Positions 54,790 to 63,583 of a stretch of 64,000 nucleotides of DNA are shown in pieces. How positions within the stretch are numbered: the first letter of the stretch is position 1; every line of letters begins with the position of its first letter. The stretch covers positions 1 through 64,000 of the forward strand of contig NZ_JAAFHA010000010.1 in the NCBI RefSeq assembly GCF_010365055.1, written 5' to 3'. Both the position numbers and the translations under genes were made by a program. The stretch comes from Rhodoferax sp. GTDB lineage: Bacteria; Pseudomonadota; Gammaproteobacteria; Burkholderiales; Burkholderiaceae_C. The notes beneath the pieces are model-generated. The model was not told the origin of the DNA, searched no databases, and was given only the letters and a program-made list of their open reading frames with translations.

Positions 54790-55854
54790 TCAAGAAGGCT
54801 CGACAACAAGTTCCCCGTTCACGTAATAGCAGAAACGGGTGGCTCGCACTGCCAACGTGGTGTTACCAGGCGGCACCGCCTTTTCTCTCGGAAGCTTCAT
54901 TCGGGCACGGGCGTCACCTAACGCCAATTCCAGAATTCTGACGCTGCCATGATCCTCAATGGACAGGATAGTTGTCGGAAAACTATCTGGGTCTGTGTCC
55001 GATGTGAAAGACAAGTTCTCTGGCCTTACACCCAACGTGATCTCACCCTTTGGAAGCCTCACTGGAGGATAGGGAAGAGGCAGTCCCCCCAGCGTCAACT
55101 TCTCGGCCTCGCGCCTGATCGGCAAGAAGTTCATGCCGGGCGAACCAATGAAATTCCCAACGTAGGTATTTGCCGGACGCTCAAAAAGATCTTCTGGCGT
55201 CCCGCGCTGCACGATCCGACCGTCCATCATGACCAGAATTTCATCGGCAAAGCTCATGGCTTCGTTCTGGTCATGCGTTACATAAATCACCGTTTGGCGC
55301 GCATGCACATGCGCTTGTTTGATCTTGCGGCGCAACTCGAATTTCATTTGCGGATCGATCACCGTTAACGGCTCATCCATCAATATCGAGGCGACGTCAT
55401 CGCGGACCAGTCCCCGGCCCAGTGAGATCAACTGCTTTTCGTCCGCCGTCAGGGCCCGTGCCGCCAGACCCAACCGTGATGTCAGGCCCAGCATCTCTGC
55501 CACCTGCTCCACTCTGGGGCGAATACGGGACCGTTCCCACTTGCGGCATTGCAGCGGAAATGCCAGATTTTCAAACACGGTCTTGGATTGATAAACCACC
55601 GGAAACTGGAATACCTGTGCGATATTTCTCTGTGCCGTTGGAATCTGGGTCACATCACGGTCATCAAAAAACACCTTTCCCTCTGACGGCTGCAACAGAC
55701 CGGAGATGATGTTGAGCATGGTGGTTTTTCCACAGCCAGACGGCCCCAGAAGTGCATAGGTTTTCCCATGCTCGAACACCAGATCGGCCGGCATCAAGGC
55801 GTAGACATTTTCGCCGTAGGAATGCCCGACACGGGACAACCGAATCTGGCTCAT
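54790..55854 (-). CDS. CUT1-type ABC transporter ATP-binding protein (GlpT-like), degenerate signature
   Basis: A 354-aa nucleotide-binding subunit with regulatory C-terminal TOBE-like domain. Walker A GPSGCGKTT (about 38-46) and Walker B with SILMDEPLTVIDP are good. The signature motif is LTADEKQLISLGRG instead of LSGGQ. Its partner upstream has a proper LSGGQ, so the pair should form an asymmetric dimer with one active and one weakened composite site, as in the GlpS/GlpT glycerol transporter of rhizobia. ATG overlaps the partner's stop by 4 nt. Confidence 0.85.
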   Translation of the reverse strand: MSQIRLSRVGHSYGENVYALMPADLVFEHGKTYALLGPSGCGKTTMLNIISGLLQPSEGKVFFDDRDVTQIPTAQRNIAQVFQFPVVYQSKTVFENLAFPLQCRKWERSRIRPRVEQVAEMLGLTSRLGLAARALTADEKQLISLGRGLVRDDVASILMDEPLTVIDPQMKFELRRKIKQAHVHARQTVIYVTHDQNEAMSFADEILVMMDGRIVQRGTPEDLFERPANTYVGNFIGSPGMNFLPIRREAEKLTLGGLPLPYPPVRLPKGEITLGVRPENLSFTSDTDPDSFPTTILSIEDHGSVRILELALGDARARMKLPREKAVPPGNTTLAVRATRFCYYVNGELVVEPS

Positions 55855-56933
55855 AGTTGGGCTCCAGTGGCTGGCGAGCCAGCCAAACGCCGTTGCCCGC
55901 CAGTCTCAAAGGCGAACAACCTGTCAGCCGGGATGGCTATCCCCAAGGTCTCACCCAATTCATGAATGTGAACGCCCTCGACTTGCAGGGTAAGGGCGCC
56001 AGCGGGCGAGTCAACGTACAAGAAAGTTTCTGATCCAGAGACCTCCGAGAATGTCACCTGGCAATTTACGCAGTCATCCCCTACTCGGAGTTCGCTGGCC
56101 CGAATCCCAAACCAGTAATCACCGCTCGACAGGCTGTTCAAGTGCGACGGCAGGCCGACACGAATTCCGCCGGTCAGTTCAATGGAGTCAGGCCCTTTGC
56201 GTCCTGGAATGAAGTTCATCGGTGGATCGTTCACAACGGCAGCCACCTGCATAAACGCTGGACGGTCAAATACGTCCGAGGGGGTGCCAGTTTGCAAAAT
56301 ACGTCCTTCATGCATCACAACCACGGTATCGCCCAACAACATGGCCTCGGCCGGTTCAGTGGTGTTGTAGATCACAATGGTTTGATCCTGATCTGCGAGC
56401 AGGCTGCGAAATTCGGTTCGCATGTGCTCACGCAATTTGTAGTCAAGATTGACCAGTGGCTCATCAAGCATCAGGATACCTGCTTGCCGGGCCAGTGCCC
56501 GTGCCAACGCGACCCGTTGTTGCTGCCCGCCCGAAAGTTGCGACGGCCGGCGCGCATCAAAGCCCTGCAAGCCAACCTTGTCAAGCACACCTCGCACGCG
56601 ACTGCGAATCGCGTCTTCACTTAAGCCTTTACGACGAAGCGGGAATGCGACATTTTCAAACACATTCAGATGCGGATAGTTGATGAACTGCTGATAGACC
56701 ATCGCAATATCGCGCCGCCACGCGGACAAGCTGGAAAAACTCCGGCCGTCCAGTGCCAGTTCCCCTTTGTCCAGCACCTGCAAGCCCGCGATGCTTCTCA
56801 TAAGCGTGGTTTTGCCGGCCAGCGTTCGGCCAATCACCGTCGTCAGACGCCCGCGCTCAAACTGTGTACTGATGCCACCCAAATGGGTAACACCATCGAT
56901 GTCAAGACAAAAATCGGTCAGTTGCAAACTCAT
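55851..56933 (-). CDS. CUT1-type ABC transporter ATP-binding protein (GlpS-like)
   Basis: A 360-aa nucleotide-binding subunit. Walker A reads GRTLAGKTTL, not the usual GPSGCGKS/T; the signature QLSGGQQQRVALARAL and Walker B ILMLDEPLVNLDY are intact, and IYNTTEPAEAM replaces the usual VTHD switch histidine by TTE. It pairs with the GlpT-like subunit. It lies 9 bp after the second permease gene. Confidence 0.85.
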   Translation of the reverse strand: MSLQLTDFCLDIDGVTHLGGISTQFERGRLTTVIGRTLAGKTTLMRSIAGLQVLDKGELALDGRSFSSLSAWRRDIAMVYQQFINYPHLNVFENVAFPLRRKGLSEDAIRSRVRGVLDKVGLQGFDARRPSQLSGGQQQRVALARALARQAGILMLDEPLVNLDYKLREHMRTEFRSLLADQDQTIVIYNTTEPAEAMLLGDTVVVMHEGRILQTGTPSDVFDRPAFMQVAAVVNDPPMNFIPGRKGPDSIELTGGIRVGLPSHLNSLSSGDYWFGIRASELRVGDDCVNCQVTFSEVSGSETFLYVDSPAGALTLQVEGVHIHELGETLGIAIPADRLFAFETGGQRRLAGSPATGAQL

Positions 56934-56942
56934 GGTGACCCT

Positions 56943-57785
56943 CTAGCGAATGGCACCGGCAAGATTGCCGCGTGACAAGAAGCGTTCAACCACGAAGGCG
57001 ACCAACAACAGGGGGGCCACCGAGATCAATGCCGAGGCTGACAGACTCCACCACGGCGTCACCGACGAGTTCAGCGCAACCACCGCCACTGGCAATAACT
57101 GTGTATTGGTGAAGGTGAGCGTGAAGGCAAAGAAAAAGTCATTCCAGCCAAAAATCAGGCAGAACATTCCGGCGACGATGATGCCCGGTAAAGAGTTGGG
57201 AAGCACCACACGAAAAAACGCCTCAATAGGGGTACAGCCATCGAGCATTGCCATCTCGTCAATTTGACGCGGAACATTGTTGAAGAAATCAACCATGATC
57301 CAGACCGCAATAGGCAGTAGCAGCGCCACATAAACCAAAATCAAGCCCAGCTTGCTGTCCAACAATCCCAGCCACTGGAGCATCAGGAAAAATGGAATTG
57401 CCAATACGATGGGTGGCATGATTCGCTGCGAGATGAAGAAGAAAATCAAGTCCTCATTCTTTACAAAACCGGCGCGATAGGTAAATCTGGACAGTCCATA
57501 AGCGGCCAGTGTTCCCAATACGATACTGATGAAACTGGCACTGGTGGTTACGATCAGACTGTCAATATAGGGATGGACAATGTCAATGCCACCGCCCGCG
57601 CCAAACAGACTTTGCCAGCCATGAAGTGACGGCTCATATTGGAGCCATGGCAGGTAGGTAGGTCCACCTGTAATTCCGTTGGCGGTTTTGAAACTGGTCG
57701 TGAGTGCCCACAAAAACGGCGCCACGACAAAAGCGCTCCACAGCGCAATCGCCAGATACTTGAGAGAGGTGAATAGACGAGGCAT
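56943..57785 (-). CDS. ABC transporter permease, MalG/GlpQ-like
   Basis: A 280-aa inner-membrane protein with six hydrophobic segments. The EAA loop reads DEMAMLDGCTPIEAFFRVVL then PNSLPGI (about 195-225), the contact to the ATPases. The start ATG shares a base with the stop of the first permease (TAATG). Together the two permeases form the channel. Confidence 0.9.
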   Translation of the reverse strand: MPRLFTSLKYLAIALWSAFVVAPFLWALTTSFKTANGITGGPTYLPWLQYEPSLHGWQSLFGAGGGIDIVHPYIDSLIVTTSASFISIVLGTLAAYGLSRFTYRAGFVKNEDLIFFFISQRIMPPIVLAIPFFLMLQWLGLLDSKLGLILVYVALLLPIAVWIMVDFFNNVPRQIDEMAMLDGCTPIEAFFRVVLPNSLPGIIVAGMFCLIFGWNDFFFAFTLTFTNTQLLPVAVVALNSSVTPWWSLSASALISVAPLLLVAFVVERFLSRGNLAGAIR

Positions 57786-58666
57786 TAAACACGCCCTCCA
57801 ATCAGGAAACGGTGCAGCAGCTTGCCAACAACAGTGAGCAGCACGATCATGATCACCAGATAGGTGATTGAAAGGGACGCTGCATAGCCGATGTCAAAGT
57901 CGCGCAAGCCTTTGATGTAAATGTAGTAGCCCGAGGTCTCGGTGGCAGTGCCCGGGCCGCCTGACGTTAAGACATAAACCGTTTCCATCAGTTTGGATGC
58001 CTCGATCAGCCGGATCATGATGGCACCGATAGACACCGTTGCCATCAGGGGAAAGGTCACATTGAAAAAAGTTCGAACCGGGCCAGCACCGTCAATGGCG
58101 GCTGCCAGAAACGGCTCCCGGGGCAGACTGATCAATCCGGCCAGCAGCAGCAAGAACATAAACGGTGTCCATTGCCAGATCTCGACAATCATCACGCTGA
58201 CCACAGCCCACCCTGAAGAGGTTAACCAGGGATACGGGCCCAGCCCGATCATGCTGAGTACATCATTGGCAGGGCCCAGTGATTCGTGGAAGATGGTGCG
58301 CCAGATCACTGACATGATGACCGGGGTTGTCATCATGGGAATCAGGAACAGCAGGCGAAAGAACCGACGCGCCTTGACGTCATGCCAGACCAGGAGCGCC
58401 AGCGCAAAGCCTAGAACGTACTGAATCAGGACGGTTCCGAGCGCCATGCCACCCAGACGCACCAGCGATTCCCAGAACCGGGTGTCTGACCACAGCACAG
58501 AATAGTTCTTGCCGCCTATCCAACTCAGACCCGGTGTTACGGCATCCCAACCCGAAGCACTGACCCGGATGGTAAACAGCAGCGGGAATAATATGATCGC
58601 AAGCAAGATCAGCAAGCCGGGCAGCAGGAAGGCCAGCTTGAAAGGTCTCAGGCCAGTTTCACCCAT
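57785..58666 (-). CDS. ABC transporter permease, MalF/GlpP-like
   Basis: A 293-aa inner-membrane protein with six hydrophobic segments. The EAA loop is EPFLAAAIDGAGPVRTFFNV TFPL (about 183-208). The start MGETGL has AAGG 7 nt upstream. It follows an intrinsic terminator-like hairpin that separates it from the binding-protein gene. Confidence 0.9.
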   Translation of the reverse strand: MGETGLRPFKLAFLLPGLLILLAIILFPLLFTIRVSASGWDAVTPGLSWIGGKNYSVLWSDTRFWESLVRLGGMALGTVLIQYVLGFALALLVWHDVKARRFFRLLFLIPMMTTPVIMSVIWRTIFHESLGPANDVLSMIGLGPYPWLTSSGWAVVSVMIVEIWQWTPFMFLLLLAGLISLPREPFLAAAIDGAGPVRTFFNVTFPLMATVSIGAIMIRLIEASKLMETVYVLTSGGPGTATETSGYYIYIKGLRDFDIGYAASLSITYLVIMIVLLTVVGKLLHRFLIGGRV

Positions 58667-58720
58667 GACAATACCTTGGTTGGTGTGCAGCGCGTTTTTG
58701 CGACAGAACTACACCGATTG

Positions 58721-58759
58721 AAAAAAATGAGGCCATGCCCCTGTTGGACATGACCTCAT
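58721..58759 (-). terminator. Intrinsic terminator between binding-protein and permease genes
   Basis: On the minus strand ATGAGGTCATG (58759-58749), an 11-nt loop, and CATGGCCTCAT (58737-58727) form an 11-bp stem with one G-U pair. Seven T follow at once (58727-58721; the last stem base joins the run). It lies inside the operon, so it should act as a partial terminator or mRNA 3'-end stabiliser that keeps binding-protein levels above permease levels. Confidence 0.75.
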
Positions 58760-58778
58760 CTTCAACGCGCATGACAAA

Positions 58779-60377
58779 TCAGCGGCCCTTGTCTTCGAGC
58801 TTCACAACATTGGCGTAAGCAGCGCGAACCTTGTCAACACCGATCTTGTTGACAATATCGTTCCATTGTTGACTGACACCATCGAGAGCAGCTTGAGGGG
58901 TCTTTTGACCAGCCATTGCTTCTGCCACTCCGTTGGCCAGTGACGACATGAACTGATTGACACCTGGCACGCGCAAATCAAACACGCGGTTATTGCTGCT
59001 ATCCATGCCCCCCAGGGTCTTGACATAAGTGTCAGCTACGTTCTTGTCCCAGCCCAACTTGGATTGCCAGAAGTTCGAGTCGAAGTGAGCCTTGCGAAAT
59101 GGGTTGATACCAAAGCGGCCGATCTGGAGGTCCAGACTGTCATTGGCTTCATTCGAGAAAAAGCACAGGTAATCAAAGGCCATGTCCTGGCTCTTGGACG
59201 CTTTGGCAACCGCCGAAGTCCAACCCCAAGTGATATAGGGCGGGGCGTTCGGTAGGTCAAAGTGGTCCCACTTGCCGCTGGTGCGATTCCACACATCGTT
59301 GGCGCCGGGTAGCGGTGCAGCTGCAACCTTGTTCCGAATCGGGCTGTCCTTCTCCATGGCTTGAATGAAGGCATCGTCCCAGCTGTAGCTCATCAGGGCC
59401 TGACCACCACCAAACGAGAAGATTTCGTCACCAAGTCCAAAGTTGGTGCCTCCAGGTGGAAATGCTGCTTTGGCCTTGATGAACATTTCAAGACCACGCA
59501 CCCAGCCAGGATTGTTAACCTGGGGTTTCATCGTCTTCAGATCGAAGAAGAAACCGCCTTTGACATTCGGATTCTTGGCGTAAGCGGCAACACGGCTGAT
59601 GAATGCCGAGAACATCAGATCATCGCGCTTGGTAACTTCGGCACTGCCAAAGTGGGGCTTGCCGTCACCAGCCCAGTCCCAACCGGAGAAGAATGTGGCT
59701 ACGTCGTTATAGTCTTCCCAGGTAGCAGGAACCTTCAGCTCTTTGCCCATTTTTTCCTTGTATTTGGCCTGCATCTGCGGATTACTGAAAATATCCGAGC
59801 GGTATTTCATGTAGTGCCGGTCCCCGTCGACCGGATACTGCACCATCTGATTGCCCCAGGTCGCCACATCACGGTAATTGGCCGTCACGTCTTTCATACC
59901 ACTGGAGGCCTGATAAGCGGCTGGCACCGGTGCAAGATGGCTCTGCATGTCACCAATCCACAGCGATGGGTAGAACAGAACGTCATAGGCTGCCTGTCCG
60001 GTTTGAAATGGAATCATGATCCGCTGATAAAGGTCACCAAATGGGATATGAACCACGTCAACCTTGGCGCCAGTCAAGTCCTGAAACTGTTTTGCATGAA
60101 CATCAGTGGGCTCACCCAGAACAGGAACTGCATGGGTGATGATCTTCAAGGTACGGCCCTTGTAGTTCTTCTTGGCGATGGCTTCAAAGGAGCACATTCC
60201 GGGAACGTCGGCGGCCGAGCCGTACTTGCCATAGTCACCGTACTTGCTATAGTCAATGTTGGCTGCCTGCGCACAGGTGGCGCCGAGCTGCAGCAGGCCT
60301 AATGCAACGGCCGTCAACAGAACTGGCTTTTGCCATTTCTTTGCAGGAAAAAGGGTGCGATTCGATGTGTAGTTCAT
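58779..60377 (-). CDS. ABC transporter periplasmic solute-binding protein (family 1)
   Basis: A 532-aa exported binding protein; signal peptide about 1-38 (ending CAQA). The mature protein starts with a Tyr-rich stretch (NIDYSKYGDYGKYG) and then the family-1 fold (LKIITHAVPVLGEPTDVHAK, FQTGQAAYDVLFYP, GGGQALMSYSWDDAF). It is larger than MalE-type proteins. The ligand is unknown; the associated zinc alcohol dehydrogenase suggests a polyol, alcohol or sugar. SD GAGGAAG before ATG 60377. Confidence 0.88.
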   Translation of the reverse strand: MNYTSNRTLFPAKKWQKPVLLTAVALGLLQLGATCAQAANIDYSKYGDYGKYGSAADVPGMCSFEAIAKKNYKGRTLKIITHAVPVLGEPTDVHAKQFQDLTGAKVDVVHIPFGDLYQRIMIPFQTGQAAYDVLFYPSLWIGDMQSHLAPVPAAYQASSGMKDVTANYRDVATWGNQMVQYPVDGDRHYMKYRSDIFSNPQMQAKYKEKMGKELKVPATWEDYNDVATFFSGWDWAGDGKPHFGSAEVTKRDDLMFSAFISRVAAYAKNPNVKGGFFFDLKTMKPQVNNPGWVRGLEMFIKAKAAFPPGGTNFGLGDEIFSFGGGQALMSYSWDDAFIQAMEKDSPIRNKVAAAPLPGANDVWNRTSGKWDHFDLPNAPPYITWGWTSAVAKASKSQDMAFDYLCFFSNEANDSLDLQIGRFGINPFRKAHFDSNFWQSKLGWDKNVADTYVKTLGGMDSSNNRVFDLRVPGVNQFMSSLANGVAEAMAGQKTPQAALDGVSQQWNDIVNKIGVDKVRAAYANVVKLEDKGR

Positions 60378-60413
60378 GTGTCTTCCTCTTTTGATGGCTA
60401 ATGTACTGCAGGC

Positions 60414-61466
60414 TTATGGAATGAGCACGGCACGTCCGTGTATCTTCCCGTTATGGAGATCTTTCAGGGCTTGATTGGCATCGGCGAGCTTGTATTCCAC
60501 TGTGGTCAGATTGACAAGGCCTCGATCGGCGAGTGCCATCAGCTCATACAGATCGGCCCAAGTACCAACCAAATTGCCGATGATGTTTTTCTCGGTGATG
60601 ACCAGGTCCACCGTTGGAACCTTCACATCCTCACCGTAACCGACAACGTAGTAGCTTCCCATTGGGCGCGTCATCGCCAGACCTTTGCTGGTCGTGCCGT
60701 GCTCACAAACGAAATCAATCACGGCCTCCGCGCCCTGTCCGTTGGTCAAGGACATCACGGCTTCCACCTCGTTGCCATCGGCCTTAACCAGATGGTCAGC
60801 GCCGCACTTGCCAGCAAGACTGAGCGAAGCTTCCGACTTGTCCACCACAATGATGTCAGCCGCGCACATCGCCTTCAGGCACTGAATGCCGATGTGTCCC
60901 AATCCACCAGCTCCGATGACGACGCAGCGATCACCCGGCAATAAGTGTCGTGTGGCTTTCTTGATGACGTGGTAAGCAGTAAGCCCGGCATCTGCATAGG
61001 GGGCAACGTCCTTCGGTGCCAGGGTCCGGGGTAAGGGAATGATGTTGCGCTCGGATGTACCCAGATATTGCGCATAGCCGCCATTCGAGTCGAGGCCTGG
61101 AAATTTGCCGTCGCCATGCATGTCGTGACCACGTCGGCACGCCAGGCAGGTACCTGAAGATATTTTGGGATGAACGATGACGGGGTCGCCAACCTTGAGA
61201 TTTTCAACGTCCTTGCCAATGGCTTCGATCCAACCAGCGTTTTCATGGCCCAGGATGAACGGTAGCAGCGCATTGCCGTTCGGGTCCATATGGGGTCTCC
61301 AGACACCTTCAATAACGTGCAGGTCGGTTCGACAGACACCGGCACCGCCAATGCGAACGATGACGTCGGTTGGTTTGGTGATGGTGGGGTCGGGAACATC
61401 TTCCATCGAAACCCATTGGTCTGCGGTCAGCTTTTCGTCGTAGGCTTTAAGTACCTGTGCTTTCAT
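60414..61466 (-). CDS. Zinc-dependent alcohol dehydrogenase
   Basis: A 350-aa medium-chain dehydrogenase. Catalytic zinc ligands are C in VCRTDLHV, HE in LGHENAGW and the usual C/D later; the NAD site is GAGGLGHIGIQ. The structural-zinc lobe reads SSGTCLACRRGHDMHGDG, which has only two of the usual four Cys. The start MKAQVLK (61466) has AGGAGA upstream. It is the first gene behind the sigma54 promoter and is probably co-transcribed with the transporter. Confidence 0.9.
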   Translation of the reverse strand: MKAQVLKAYDEKLTADQWVSMEDVPDPTITKPTDVIVRIGGAGVCRTDLHVIEGVWRPHMDPNGNALLPFILGHENAGWIEAIGKDVENLKVGDPVIVHPKISSGTCLACRRGHDMHGDGKFPGLDSNGGYAQYLGTSERNIIPLPRTLAPKDVAPYADAGLTAYHVIKKATRHLLPGDRCVVIGAGGLGHIGIQCLKAMCAADIIVVDKSEASLSLAGKCGADHLVKADGNEVEAVMSLTNGQGAEAVIDFVCEHGTTSKGLAMTRPMGSYYVVGYGEDVKVPTVDLVITEKNIIGNLVGTWADLYELMALADRGLVNLTTVEYKLADANQALKDLHNGKIHGRAVLIP

Positions 61467-61514
61467 TTCGTTGGTCTCCTGTGTCGGCAACATGCCGTTA
61501 TGCAGGTCACACAA

Positions 61515-61530
61515 TGCAGACTTCATGCCA
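61515..61530 (-). promoter_or_regulatory. Sigma54 (-24/-12) promoter of the dehydrogenase-transporter operon
   Basis: On the minus strand TGGCATGAAGTCTGCA fits the consensus TGGCACG-N4-TTGCA with the invariant GG and GC 12 bp apart (mismatches: T for C and C for T). The start point would be near 61503, about 37 nt before the dehydrogenase ATG. A sigma54-type activator gene is divergent. Confidence 0.75.
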
Positions 61531-61585
61531 ACCGAAAAAAAGTCTGCTTTGAGGGGGACGCACACGAGTGCAAACGAATGAGGGC

Positions 61586-61622
61586 TGAACACACAATGAA
61601 CATGACTTGTTCATACTGTTCA
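61586..61622. promoter_or_regulatory. Activator-binding array (four TGAACA/TGTTCA half-sites)
   Basis: The half-sites are TGAACA (61586-61591), TGAACA (61597-61602), TGTTCA (61608-61613) and TGTTCA (61617-61622). The inner pair is a perfect inverted repeat with a 5-bp spacer and the outer pair nests around it. It lies about 83-119 bp upstream of the deduced start point, the usual place for a sigma54 enhancer, and about 80 bp before the activator gene, so the activator may also control itself. Confidence 0.65.
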
Positions 61623-61702
61623 CTTTCTGCACATTGAAGATTTTCTGAGTGCTCCTAGAATGGGCCTATTCCATTAGGGCAAAGTATCCTGAAGGAGGAG
61701 AC

Positions 61703-63583
61703 ATGCAACACTTATCCGGGATTGATCGCGCCCGTCGCGCGCTAGAGAGTGGTCATCGCTTTCCCGCCGGGGCTTTGCCCGTTACGGTGGCGACCAGTTG
61801 GGAGCGATGCCGTGACTACGGCTTGGCGCCTGAGGCACAAATGCGCGATATGGTCATTCCCTTTACCGATGTCCATCAAAGACGGGAACGCGATTCGGTG
61901 GTGCGCCACTTGGCATTGGCAGAAATGCAGATTCTGTACTCGCAGATTGCAGGTTCCAATTTTGTCATTGCCTTTGCCGACGCCGAAGGCGTCGTCCTCG
62001 ACACCATCAGCGACCCGCATTTTGCCGACAGCCGCGCCGGAAAAGCCATCATTCCGGGCAGCATCTGGACCGAGGTTGAACGCGGCACCAACGCGCTCGG
62101 CCTGGCTGTTCTCGAAGCGTCGCCGGTAGCCATCTATGGTCGTGAGCATTACTTCAGCTGTCATAGTCAACTCAGCTGCATGGCGGCGCCGATCCTCAAC
62201 GCCGAAGGGAAAATTGCGGGCTTGATCGACGCCTCCTGTTCCAGCGAAGCCCGGCAACAGCATACGCACGCGCTCGTGAAGATGGCTGCCGCCACGGTCG
62301 AAAATAGTTTAATCTACCAAGAACGCCCGGATCATTTCATCTTTGCGTTTCATCCCCGTCCTGAATATCTCAATACCTTGTCGTCAGGTTTGATTGCGGT
62401 ATCGCGGGAAGGCGAGATTTCTTCCATTAACCGCCCGGGGCAATCGCTGCTGGCGGGGCTTCTCGCCGCACATGGCATGCATTTCGAAACACTTTTTGAC
62501 GGCAAGTTTGGCTCTGCCATGGAGAATCTGCTCTGCGGTGGCATCATTCGCATCCGTGACCGCGCTGGCAGCAGTGTGTTCATGGCCTGCCGGCAGATTG
62601 GCGCGCGCCTTCATTCGTCGAATTTATTCCGCACTCCAATGTCCACGGAGGCAAGAGACATCGCGATTGTGCGTGAACAAATAGACATCGGCTTCGTCTG
62701 CCAGGATGCAACATTGCGCCATGCCATGGTCGGACTTGAAAACGCAACTCGCTTGAAAATGCCGGTTTATCTGCACGGCGAAACGGGTACCGGCAAGGAG
62801 TTGATGGCCCAGCATATACATGCGCTAAGCGGTCGCAAGGGTGAGTTTGTTGCCCTGAACTGTGGCGCTGTTCCGGAAGCGCTTTTTATCTCCGAACTAT
62901 TTGGTCACGAACGGGGTGCTTTCACCGATGCTCGCCAGGATGGATCTCCTGGACTGGCTCGTTTGGCAAACGGTGGATCACTGTTTCTTGACGAAGTTGC
63001 AGATATACCGATGGCCTCGCAGACGGCGCTGCTGCGCTTTCTTGACAGCATGGAAGTACGCCCGGTAGGGGGCAAGAAAATTCACAAGGTTGACGTTCAG
63101 ATTCTGTCCGCCAGCAACCGGGATCTGACCGACATGGTGGCGTCGCGGCTGTTCCGCGCCGATCTGCTGTACCGCCTGAACGCATACACCCTGAAACTGC
63201 CCGCCTTGAAGCAAAGACAGGATTTTGTCGCAATCGTCAAGCGGCTGATGGATGAACTCGCACCGCAAGCGGCGATCACTGATGCCGCTATCGAGTTGCT
63301 GCGCAAGGCGGACTGGCCGGGCAATATCCGCCAACTCAGAAGCACATTGCAGCGCGCACTGGTTCGAAGAAACATGGAGTTCATTGACGAAGAATCGTTT
63401 GATGACATCGGCATTTCACAAGGCCTAGTGGCCGATGTCTGTGATGACTGCCGCGGTCACCCCTTGAACCAGCACAAATGCCGGGAAATCCGGTCGATCT
63501 ACCGGTCAACAGGACGAAATATTTCAGAGGCAGCCCGATCGTTGGGGCTGTCGCGAACCACTGTTTACAAACATGTAAGCTGA
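61703..63583 (+). CDS. Sigma54-dependent transcriptional activator, AcoR type
   Basis: A 626-aa AcoR-like regulator. The N-terminal GAF-type sensor spans about 60-220 (SNFVIAFADAEGVVLDTISD, RGTNALGLAV, SCHSQLSCMAAPI). An AAA+ domain (about 325-540) has Walker A GETGTGKE, the sigma54-contact loop GAFTDA and Walker B SLFLDEVADIP. A Fis-type helix-turn-helix closes it (NISEAARSLGLSRTTVYKH). The start ATG 61703 has GGAGG upstream. It should activate the divergent dehydrogenase-transporter operon in response to an alcohol, aldehyde or ketone. Confidence 0.92.
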   Translation: MQHLSGIDRARRALESGHRFPAGALPVTVATSWERCRDYGLAPEAQMRDMVIPFTDVHQRRERDSVVRHLALAEMQILYSQIAGSNFVIAFADAEGVVLDTISDPHFADSRAGKAIIPGSIWTEVERGTNALGLAVLEASPVAIYGREHYFSCHSQLSCMAAPILNAEGKIAGLIDASCSSEARQQHTHALVKMAAATVENSLIYQERPDHFIFAFHPRPEYLNTLSSGLIAVSREGEISSINRPGQSLLAGLLAAHGMHFETLFDGKFGSAMENLLCGGIIRIRDRAGSSVFMACRQIGARLHSSNLFRTPMSTEARDIAIVREQIDIGFVCQDATLRHAMVGLENATRLKMPVYLHGETGTGKELMAQHIHALSGRKGEFVALNCGAVPEALFISELFGHERGAFTDARQDGSPGLARLANGGSLFLDEVADIPMASQTALLRFLDSMEVRPVGGKKIHKVDVQILSASNRDLTDMVASRLFRADLLYRLNAYTLKLPALKQRQDFVAIVKRLMDELAPQAAITDAAIELLRKADWPGNIRQLRSTLQRALVRRNMEFIDEESFDDIGISQGLVADVCDDCRGHPLNQHKCREIRSIYRSTGRNISEAARSLGLSRTTVYKHVS

